From: Platycnemis pennipes
Taxonomy: Eukaryota; Arthropoda; Insecta; Odonata; Platycnemididae
Direction of reading: 5' to 3'
NCBI GenBank assembly: GCA_933228895.1
Contig: OW121857.1
Coordinates: forward strand, 80,099,672 to 80,163,671
DNA length: 64,000 nucleotides
Shown here: positions 46,501-58,500 of the stretch, in pieces
Layout of the letters: every line of letters starts with the position of its first letter
Numbering within the stretch: the first letter of the stretch is position 1
Translations under genes and position numbers: made by a program
The notes under the pieces: generated by a model
Told to the model about the DNA's origin: nothing
Seen by the model: only the letters and a program-made list of their open reading frames with translations
The model's database searches: none

Positions 46501-49500
46501 GCAATTTCGCTTTTCCGCCATCGCCGAATACACATGGTCAGAACCCCGCCACAACATTAAATTTGAGGAGACAAAACTTTTGAAAAAGGAGTGCTGATAC
46601 TTCCCTCGGCAAACAATGGAACCCATACAAATTCAAAAAACACGGTTGAATTTCAACAGAGAGACATATCTCCTTCACAGCACCTGTAAAAGACTCATCA
46701 GAGACAGCCAGTCAAGAGTGCAGCACCCAGCCAGCCTACCATAAATAAGCTAGGCAGAAACCTCATGCCGACACCTTCAACCTAAAGATGCTGACAGGAG
46801 AGTCAGCAAAACTGTTGTCCACTAGCCAACTGATGCAGAAGGAAACCCAGAACAATGCAGAGATCAAACCATCACCATGGAAACCTTCGTTCTAACATTA
46901 TTCACCTCTACACGGAGAAGATACAAAGGTAGATAAGGAAATTTGAGAGGCTTTGGAAGAAGAAGGAAAGGCTTGTGTCTTCCTTGGCCTTCCTTCAATG
47001 TTGCCGAGACATGAGCACCATACCAAACTGTGTGTGCATAAAACGCCATCGCTACATGTACGCCGCCAAAAAGATTTTTCTCCGATCAATAGAGCCTACA
47101 AAATCTGCAATGAAGTATGTTTTCAATAAATTGAGATTACTTATTTAAGTAATGCATTTCCATGTCAGAGTATGTAACAATACAAAAATGACTGCAAAAA
47201 CTCTTAGGGCCGGTTTTATAATGTCTGGTTAAACTTCTAGTTAGTTAACGTGGACGTTAAGTTGAGGTGAAGTTTAACCTGAGGATGGGTTTTATAAAGA
47301 TAAACAGACCTCCGGTTAGTTGACTAGAACCCTAGAGACGGATTTGTGTACTTAGGACAATTCTCATACCGTGAATATGTCAGAACTGGCCATAACAAAT
47401 GAAAAACGATAAAAAAATTGCCGCGATGAAAGCATTTTCAAGTTGTAAACTTACGACACAAAATTTAATTATCACCAATTCACCGTATTTCTACCACATA
47501 TATCTCATTAGTCAGTGTCTTTATTTATCATTTCCTTGGACAATTACTTTAAATTTCCTCACAGAGTGAAAATGGTCAAGAAAGTTCAGACATTATGATT
47601 CTCACCCAATTCATTTCCTCTTTTTTCTCGAATTTCTTGCTGTCTTCCTGACAGTGGTAAAAATATCAACAAAATAATTGATAGGAATTACATTAATTTA
47701 GAAGATGGAAGAATTGTTTTTCATGTAGAGGGTTTACTTTACAATTTTGGCTATGGTAAAGGTCTTTTTTTCAGTGGAGTAATCAAAGGCAAGTGTGAAA
47801 GAGCACTATATTACCAATTTCTAATTCATTAGATGTAACATTGCACTCCAGAATTCTTAGCATCGTAGCCATTGAGTCTGACCCAGTAATTTCATCTAAA
47901 TGTCTTACCTTTGCCTGTACAATTATATCATTACATAAAAACACTCCTATTAACAATAGTGCAATGATTTCTGCCAGTTGCCTCCCATGAAAAGGTACAT
48001 GAATATAGAATCTTTATCATGATTTTAATCTCCTACAATAGCTGATCCTCTCACCAATAGGAATGATATATTTTAAGAAATATAGGTATCTGTTCACTCT
48101 AGGGAGTTACAAGAGCCTAATTCTCCATATATCATGTCAATTTATTGGTTTTGTATGGTCATTGTGTATGACATGAATCAAGTAAATAGGGGTATTAGAA
48201 AGAGGGAAGTAAAGTATAAAAATCTGTATAGATAAATCCTCATTACAAATAGATTCACTCACAACAAATAAATTGTTAATAATCAAGGTTTAATTACTAC
48301 TCATTCGAGAAAAATTCATCCACAGATTAGTGTGCCTTATTTAATAATATTTGGACCTTTGACTTTAAAGCACTTGTGGAGGCTATTACATTGGTATAAT
48401 GAAGCTGATATTGCTCATCATTGCGATTGAAACACCATTTACCTTCTAGGTACAAAAAAGTGAGTTTTAAAATGCATTTTGGCAGCTTTCTTGTGTTGTG
48501 ACACTCATTTTTTACCATGAGTGTTTGGCTTCTTTTACTAAAATTGACAAAACATGAAATGTGAACACTGTTAGTACCTTTGTGCCACGATGAAGATTAT
48601 AATCTATATATAGGTCTAATCTACCAATCATAGTTTGCCAGGGATATGAAAATAAACACCTAATATTGCACTTTTACCAGGAAAATATTTTTCTAGAAAG
48701 TCCTGATTTCCCCCAAAGATTAAGGAATATGAGAGAATGGAATGCATTATGCCACAATAAAAATTTAAGAAATTCAGTTGATACATTTGGTGTCAACTGT
48801 CTAATTATAAAGTAAATTTCAAAAGAACTTTCAATGTAAGAGAATTTTCTCCCTGCAGAAACAAGCTGTCAAAGCAATTGCTGGTGTTTCTGTCAGAGAG
48901 CATGGCAAACCCTTTTTTAAAACATTGAAAATCTTAACCCTACCCAGCATCTACATCCTTCAATGCTCCTCCTTTGTTAAAGAAAACCCCACTATCTTCC
49001 CGCCTAACAACTCTTTCCATGCCCATGACACTCGGGCTAATGGCGACGTGCACCTCCAAAGGTTCAACTCTAGCCTTACTAAAAATGGCCCACACTTCAT
49101 GTGTGCCCGTATTTATAATCATCTCCCTCCAAATTTGAAAGGCATTTCCACAGTAGGGAAATTTAAATCTGAATTGAAGAACTTTCTACTAGAGAATGCT
49201 TTCTATAGCACCTCTGAATATTTAAATGGTCAACTGTGTTTTGTAAACTGTGCGTAATTATGTTGTTTTTATTATTTTTTATAATATATATATATATTCT
49301 TTAAATTGTATGTATGTATCCATGTAATTGACGACATTCCCATGTCTATAAGACCTAAGGGAATAAAGAATTATTATTATTATTAAATTGAGGGAATTTT
49401 CTGACATAGTAAAATGACGTGATCATTTGTCAGGGTTTCCATGAAATATAGTTAAGATAATATATTATCATGGAAATTTGCCACAAGGAGGTATTCCTTA

Positions 49501-52500
49501 GCTTCAGTAGTTGGCTGGTATTATGACTTCCAAATATGAAGTGTCTGAGCTATTTATATTACTTTTAAGTTTATTGTTTTCACACAGTTTAGGCATTTCA
49601 TTTATAGAAGTTTGCTTATGTGACCAAGTTATAATCACGATAAATAAAAAATGTAAAATATCAGCGCTGACAAACCAAATAGATGATTGCCTCTTAATCA
49701 AATTACCTCACTTATGAGACATCATGGAAATATTGTGAAGAGCAACACTTATGTTTGACTGGAATAAAATATGGCACTAGACAATAAGTATAATTGATAG
49801 GTATCAGCTTGATTGGTGTTAATACAAAGTAACATGAATGAAGACTTCAGTGGAACTTGACCATCTTGCTTTGACATGACCCGTACACATTGAAGAAATG
49901 CAGCAGATTCAAGCAAAATAGCCTATTCTGAATCTCAACCCTCTCTTTTCATTGACTCCTGAGAGGTGAATCAGACACAATTGGCAATTCTTTAAATCTA
50001 AGATAGATTATCTTCTTCTTTAAGGAAATACTTTTAATGAGAATCTCACTTAATTCCTTGCATTGTCTTAAAATGTTCTGATTAATTAGTTGAAAGTAGA
50101 ACTTGGCAGTAGTGTTTATGCTTAATATATGCTCATTCAATAACTTCTAACTGTAATTTACCTACATACCTTTAATTAAAGGCAGGTAAAGGTTTTTGTT
50201 CAAATATGCCTAAAAACATTATTAGGAATTATATTCCATGCCCTACATACATGACAAGTTTTCTAAATTCCTGACTGCAAAAGAGTAGATGTACTATTCC
50301 ACGGTATAGTAAATATTCACTCTACTATCAATACAAGGTTGTCTTTGTAAAACACATTAGATCATTCATTAGCCTTAATCATTCATAATCCTTGGAGGGA
50401 GAAATGCATCTATTTCTCAAAGAGCTTATTGCAGGTTAAAATATGAAAGGTACAGATAATGCCCCATACTAACATAGGCCATAATGCCCACTTAATGCCC
50501 CATGTCGCCCTCTTTTTCAGAAATTTGGTATTTTACCTCTTCCCTGTGTGTACATGTTTGCTGCCATTGTTTGTGCTAAAAAGAATATTTCCAATTATGT
50601 AATCAATAACGAATATCATTGTTATTTTACTAGGAGCTCTACCAACATCCATCAAACTTTTGTAAGAACTAAAAACTCTAGTTATGCCCCTTGGTATATG
50701 GGCCTTTTGCTCTTTAATAAGCTTCCTTCAGAAGTTAAGAGGGCAAAGACTATGGCCCTTTTCAAACGTAAGCTCCATGAATTTCTGTTGAGAAATTTAT
50801 TTTATTCTGTTGATGAATTTCTTCATTTTTAACTATGCTTTTCACTTTTATGTACTGTTTTATTTATTTGCCTTGACGTGTCCTATATTTGTAGCAACAA
50901 ATCTCTGGACAAATAAAAATTATTATTATTATTATTATTATAATGATCTATCACAAATTTATTCCACATTATATACTCTCTGTCTATGCTTATTCATAGC
51001 TAAATAAACTTTTATCAAGGCAATAGAAAAGTATGGTAATAACACTAGAGATAAACTTGAGAAACAAATCCTGGGGGGCTTGCTATAATGCATGAAAAAT
51101 GTAAACAAAATGTCATGCCATATATACTCATTTTTAATCACAATGAATTTATCAAATTCATGAGTTTCAATAGATAATAACTCATTGAAAATACATCTAA
51201 CTATATAGTGGTATCACTCTGTGATAAAAATTAGTTAAATATTCAAACACACTAAAATTTCACAGCACCTAGAGCAATTGAAACACAGGACTCTACAGAA
51301 CAACATACGAAATTAACCTCGGCATCTAAAGTAAATGCCATTGCAATCTAAAAAATCATCACATCGGTCCTGTTATTATTTAGAATCACAAAGATTTGTA
51401 ATTACCTATATTCTATCTTATGTGGAAGTGAATATAGTAGTCTTCCAGCATCAAATTCATGAGTTTCAATACATAACAAAACAGTGGAAATACATATAAC
51501 GTTATACTTAGTTGACACATACTTTCTGGGTTAAAATTTAGGTACTCATTCGAACACAATAACATTTCACTTCGCCTAGTACAATTGAATCACTGGGTTA
51601 AAATAGAACAACATGCAAAACTAACATCTACGTCTGAAGTAAATGTCATTCTAATCCAAATAACGTTCACACAGGTCGTAAACTTGCTATGACTTTACAT
51701 CACAAAACGTTTTAATTATATTCTATCTCATGTTGAAGTGATCAAAGTTATCTAACAGGACTCATTGTAAGGTTTGACACAATATAATCATTAATTAATT
51801 GTTCCTAGGTTTTAAAAAGTTTTTACGTGACTTGTTGATGGCGTTATATAAACGCTTATGGTATAACTTGAGTAGAAGCACAGGAAAATTAAATGAATGA
51901 ATGAAAAATGAAAAACGAACTATCGCTGATATTTGTATAAACAAAGGAATTCTCAACTAAATCCTAACCCACTCACTTCCTTTTGTGCGACAAATAATGT
52001 TTAGAACAGCTCTCATTGCTTGCACGAACTAGTATTCTTCGGCATAAATGCCCATTTAATCTTCTATACTTCCGTTATCACCTGTATTCCGAATACTTCA
52101 CTCAAAACTCATTATCTTCCGTTATATTACATCACCTAATACCTGTATACCACAACAGAAAGAAAATCACAACCCAACAACGTCAACACAAGAGCACAAA
52201 ATGAGGCAGCAGTGGATGTATCCCAAACTTTGCCTAACTTCACACTTTCAAGGGGTAAATCCCGCTAGACTCCAGACGCCTAGAATATGATCAAACATTT
52301 TAACGTAAATTAGAGGGTACATAACGTAAACACTGGATCTTAGCGTAACTACAGTCTATCTTAAATCACCTTGAAAGCTCAGAAACCTACTGGTTTAAAA
52401 TCTAATTCCATCGGTGGTAATCACCAATAACGTATTTACGTTTTTACCATTGGCTTTTGAAGGACGAAACCTTCCAAAACACTCTGCATCATTCAAAATT

Positions 52501-55500
52501 ACCAAAACTACTTCGAATTAGAATTGCAATGCCGTATTTTTTTAATTCTTCGTCTTCAAAATCTTCATCCGTAGCAAGAGTCCCGTCAGTATCTTCTAGT
52601 TAACCCATGGAAATCCGTCGTTAAGATAACTAGCACTTTGACCTCCAGATTAGACTTAACGACCGATTGTAAAACTGAATTTTCGGCTTAAGCGTCGGTT
52701 AACTCTAACGTCCAGTTTAACTAGACATTATAAAACCGGCCCTTATAGTGATTAAAAAAATAAAATTTACCAATTTATCTAGTGCTTTATGCCATAATAT
52801 TCAAATCAGGCAGTGTAGTGTTTTCTTTACTCCTTGAATCAAATACTAAAGTAATACGCAATGAAATGCCGTGAGTTAGCTACTAATGTCATGTAATTGT
52901 TATCACTTTTCATTTGTTTCCTTAGTGCTGAGGTGTGAATGACTGCTTTGGGTTGTTCATGTTGGGTTTCCACGGGACCAACGTGACACTGAGCTAGGAA
53001 AGGACTCTCGTCTTACACACAACGTAAATGAACTATTGGCCTAGCGATGTTAGTCATTGTTTAATTTTTTTTAGAGTAATTATTTCCCTGCACACTTAAG
53101 AAATGTTAAACCGAAAAAAAAGTTTGTGTGTACCAAGAGTTAAGCATTTAGAATGCGGAATGCAAAAATGTTAAATATGGATAATTTTTATGTTGCTTTC
53201 GAGTAAAAATTGGAGTTAATTGGAGAGGTTAAGGGAGGGGGGGCATCTGAAGCACTCCTGGCACTTATCCCTTTGGATACTTTGAACCAACCCACATTTA
53301 ACCTGCCCATGCAGACTTGCAGACAGGAGACAATAGCACCATGGTAGAGGTATGGGGGAGGGTCACCCATCCAACCTCTGTCGGGGACCAAAGATGCTTA
53401 ACTTTGATGATCTGATGGGAACTGGTGATTCTAAATTTAATGAGGACTAGCTAGGACAACAGATATTGGGATATCACTGCTGGAAGTAAATGAAGAAGCT
53501 ATTCACCTGCTTTGTCTACATTAAAATCCTGAAAAGTTAGGTAATCCCCAACTCCTAGGGCTGGCAGTTGACTCTACAGCAGCATTGCTTTTCTTTCGTG
53601 AGATTTCGCATTAAAATAACCTCGAATTTAAAAAAACATTTCGAATTAAAATATCCTTGCTCAGCAGTAAAGATAAGTGCAACGGAAGATGAAGAAGATA
53701 CGCCAGGGAAGTAGGAGATGACAGTTAGACTGGACACTTGGAATGTCATATTCATTTAGACAGGAAAGCTAAAAAATATTGCGGAAGAAAATAAGAGGAT
53801 AGTAAAGTGGATTAGAAGTTTGATGGAATGAAAGAGGTTTTTATAGAGGGACTATCATAATTAGTGGCATTAATAAACCAGTATCAGTGGAATACTTTTG
53901 AGGATACTGCATCCATAACTCAGTCTGATGTAGTTCCGTGAAATGGAAATAGGGTAGCCGCATATCTATGTTGCAACTTTCTGTATGAAGTTCACTCAAG
54001 ATTCTCTATTCCTTACCTTACCCTTTTGTGAATTCTTGGAAATGACACAACTTTTCCATTATAGGGGCAGGGTTTTGCTGAAACATTGGTATACCCTGAC
54101 AATTATTGGATGGCAAATCAGAATGGAGGCAACGTGTTCGGAGGATTTCTCGGGTCATGGCGACAACATAATTTATTGGTTAATGAAGGTGAGAAAACAA
54201 TAGATTGTATTGTAGTAAATTATCATATAGATTATTTATAATATAGATTAACAATGTATTATAGTAAAGTAGACAATGAAAATTCTCTAATTTGAAATTT
54301 TCTTTTACTTGATATTTAATTTTTTTATGATGGTGATTGAAGGAACATGGCTATTTATTAAATGAAATAAGGTGAGCTTCTAATTTGGCTTAATTGAAAA
54401 TGTCCGAAGATCAGAATATCCAAATGCCAAATGAAATTATGGAAAATAGTATCTCCAAAACAGTTTTTTCGATTGTCTAGGCAATCATCAACAGGGAGAG
54501 AACCAGGCAAAACAGGTCAAAACTTGTCGAGAGCCAGGCGGAGAGTGAGTGTGGAATTTGATTCTCATTTGCCAGTTGATGTGATGACATCACGCTGTAA
54601 ACCTACAGTCACATACCACGGTTAAACACCATGAGTTGGCATTACACCTGGCCAAATAATTAGCTGTGCACCCGGCGATAATAATGAACAAGAATGTGGG
54701 AGAGGAGAGCGTCATTAGTTACGAGGAGTTTGAGGAGTGAGTTACGAGGATGCACCAGAGTAAGACGGATGCTCCGAGAGTAATAATGATGCTCCGAGAG
54801 TATGGATGCATCAAGCAGAGAGTAAGGCTGGCGCTCCAAGAGTGAGTTACGAGGACGCGTAGCCGGAATAAGACGGATGCTCTGAGAGTATGGATGCGTC
54901 GGCGAGATTAAGACGGACGTCCCGAGAGTAGGACGTGTCAGGAGAGTAAGAAGCAAAGGCCAGGAAAGGATATGGTGGTAAACGGTGGAAAGTGCTGGCG
55001 AGGTTGTACGGGTGAACCGAGGAGGCATCGGCGGGATTTTGATACGGAAAGGCACACTCCGGCCCAGTCCAAACACACTGATTACAATAAGTGAAAAGGA
55101 AGCCGGGACATTTAAAATTTTAATCAAAGAACTTAAGCCCACTTTATATACTATTCAAGGATTTTTTTATCAATATAAGGGTATTTCTATAAATTCTGTA
55201 AATTGGGCCCAATTCTTTATTTGAAAAGAATTAACATATCTATTATGCATGAATAATATAACTAGTGTTCTTTTATCAACTGATTATTATTTATTGCCTG
55301 TCATTTATGTGTATAAGTATATTTATGTGATTTATGTGTAAAAGAGTGTGTGTGGAAGGTAAGGGGTAATTGAGCTAGCCGGAAGACGGATACATTTAGG
55401 TAACCGGGGTAAGGGTTACAATGCGCTAGGGGGGTTGTGTGTATTGGAGGGAAGTAGGCGCTGCCGCCAGAGTCCTGATGAAAGTGAGCCTTCCTAGGTG

Positions 55501-58500
55501 TTGAGTTATCGTGACTGACCGTGAGTGGACAATGCCCAGGATATGGAGATTTGTGCTTATTGTTACATGTTTCGTTAAGTTTATCGACAGTGTGAAAGAG
55601 TTTACTGTTTATGATCCCTGGTTCATTGTTTAATATTTTCTTCTTGTTCAAGTGAATAAATAGACTTTCGGAAGCGTCTAACTTGTGATTTTCTGTGGGT
55701 TTCAATATAGTGAGATCTGTGGAAGTGATTTGGTGGCCTGATTCAATTATGTGTTTCTCGACGTTTTGTTGTTTTCCATAATTTTATATGGCATTTGGAT
55801 ATTCTGGTCTTTAGACATTTTCAATGGCTATTTATTAGTGGGAAATTTCCCTCACTTATTTGTGAAAAAATTTTTCTGACTCCCTGACTTATTTTTGAAA
55901 ACATTTTTGATTTAACAAACTTATAGTTAAAACTCTCTATATTTTTTATTGGAAAACCATTAGTTGAGAGCATTTACATATGTATGTTAAATGAAATATA
56001 TTATTTTTGCTGTTACGACTATGATATTAGCTTAATAAATTTTATTAGGTAGACTTGAAACAGAAATGCTTCGTCACATCCTCTGTTATGCTATTTGTAC
56101 AAGTTTTCCAATTAAAAATACTATAATTCGTAATATAAATATAAACACACGAATGCTTTTACTTACCTTGGATGGCCTTTAAATTTAACATTGCCACTAT
56201 TTGAAATCATTCAATTTTTAGTAGGGTTGGGGCAAGGTTTTGAAGATTTGGTCAAATCCTATCGAATCCATGGATTCAAGATTGGATCGAATCTATAGTT
56301 AAAAGATTCGATCAAATCAATGGATTAAAGATTTGAATACCAGTTGTACAGATTCTACGTACCAGTGGTGGAAAACTACTGTAAGTCCTTGACTTATGGG
56401 GATCCAAGTTACACGTATCTGGAGTTGAGCAGATTTTCAGTGAGCCCGGTGACATGCTTGTGTTTCTCCGTGTTTCTGTTGCCGCGACAGATTCAACTGC
56501 ATGACGACCCATGACTGATATCCAAGCACGCAAGAGCTGATGACAAACTATGGGTGTTCGGAACGCTACCTCTAGTTTAAGACATTACATAGTTCGATAG
56601 GTGATATTTAATCATCATAATGTTGAAAAAGTCGGATATGATTAGGCATCAACATCTTTTTTCGGCATAGTTTGACCTTCCCGTGTAAGACGACGCGTTG
56701 TTAATTATCTGATCCATAGGTGACTCCTGTTGTCCATTACAGCAAAAAAAGAAGTTTTGGGTAATTATACTTATTTTAAATTTAAATATCCAGTGTAATA
56801 TTGATTGGATTTGTTTTACTTTTGGCATTGTCATATTATGTTAACTTAACGGCCTCTAAAAAGATGGTGTTTTCTATAATCGTCGCCGATTGCCGCCATG
56901 AAAGCGGAACCCCTAAAGGAGGGTATATAGAAAAAATTAGCGCGAAATTAAGTTAAGCACTTAACGTGAAATTAACTTAATGCCCATGGGGCATTTATTG
57001 AAAAAAATAGCATGGACTGGACGCCATCTATCCATTTCTTAAAAGAACTACCTAATCGCCAATGCTCAGCGCTTATCATATTCTTCAGTATTCACTGACG
57101 GAAAGATTCTGGAAATCTTGTCATATATGCAGGAAAACTGCAGTGCAGTCTGGAGGAAAAAAGGAGTAGTCTTCTACTTAATATTTTTTATCCCGTGATG
57201 TTTTCTTCCCATGATGCATGAATATGAACAAAATACTGAAGAAAGGTACTGAAACAAGTGACTACGACACTGCGCTCTTAAGTTAATTTCATGCTAATTT
57301 AAATTCGACCAAACCTTATGCTAATTTTTCCGTAACTTAAGACAGGTTTCACGCTATTTTTTTCTATGAATGCCACCATTGTCAGTAGGGTTCTCGAAAC
57401 TCATGCTCAGTTACCGCTAACATTAATTTCACGTTACTTTTTCTATAAACCCGCCTTAATGGTTCAAAAGTGGATAGGAAAGTTGTGGTGTTTTGACTTG
57501 CATGAATTTGTTTCTTTTTTGTTGCTGTAATGGACAACAGGCATCATCTATGGAGTAGATAATTAACTACGAGTCAACTTACGTGGGAAGGTCAAACTAC
57601 GCCGAAAAAAGATGTTGATACCTGATCACATCAAACTTTTTCACCATCTTGATGATCAAATATCACCTATCAAACTGTGTAATGTATTAGACTAGAGTTG
57701 GCAAGCCGAACACCCGTAGTTTGGTATCAACTCTAGTGCGCTTGGCAATCAGTCGTGGGTCTTCACACAGTTGAATCAGTCGCGGCAACAAACATGGAGA
57801 AATGCAAGCATGTCACCAGTCTAACTGAACATCTGCATAACTCCGGATCCGTGTACCTCAAATCCACATAAGTCAAGAGCTTACTGTAATTGCTCCTTTT
57901 TAGCATTTAAATCGTAAATACCATTGTAGGAAATGTTTAAGCAGCATATGAATGAACACATGAATTCTTCAAAATTCCCCAATTTGAAAATTTTAACAAA
58001 TAATTCCTCTGCATTCTTCCAGCAACAGTATTTTCAGAAAGAGCCTTCAGTACTGCTGGAAATTTGGTTGATATAAAAAGAAATCAATGAAATTGAGAGA
58101 GAAACAGAGTGAAAATGCTGCATTTTCTGAACAAAAACTTGTAATCTGTTTTCATGAATTTCCTTTGAATTTTCTATTTTATTTAAGAAATATTAAGCTT
58201 TTAATTAAAATTTACTTTTAAAATTACGCATTTTTTATATTTGCCCTCGAACATGTCCTGAATTTCAGTGAGTGGGGACTATATGACCATTATTCACATA
58301 TTGTATACTTTAAGAAATAAGATTCTGCTTCGATTGGATTTAATTAGAGAATTCTCAAGCAAGGAATCATTATTTAACAATTTACAGACAAAAGGAATAT
58401 TTGAATGTAATGAAATTGAGGAGGATTAGGATTTGATAAAAAAACAGAATTCGGATTTGGGATTCATGTTCGATCAAATCTTGGATTCGCCTTCTCACTA

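Larger units (their letters stand above)
47207..52742. mobile_element. PIF/Harbinger-like element, 5.5 kb
   Basis: Inverted termini begin GGGCCGGTTTTATAATGTCT on both sides and continue with partial similarity for about 55 bp. TTA is duplicated at 47204-47206 and 52743-52745. Both features fit PIF/Harbinger. No Harbinger transposase or Myb-like gene was recognised; the interior holds two LINE ends and a 300-bp tandem duplication. It sits in UBAC2 intron 6. Confidence 0.75.

Noticed and set aside
54985..55224. 79-codon plus-strand ORF
   Set aside because: No recognised motif; it overlaps the edge of the minisatellite and an opposing ORF of equal quality.
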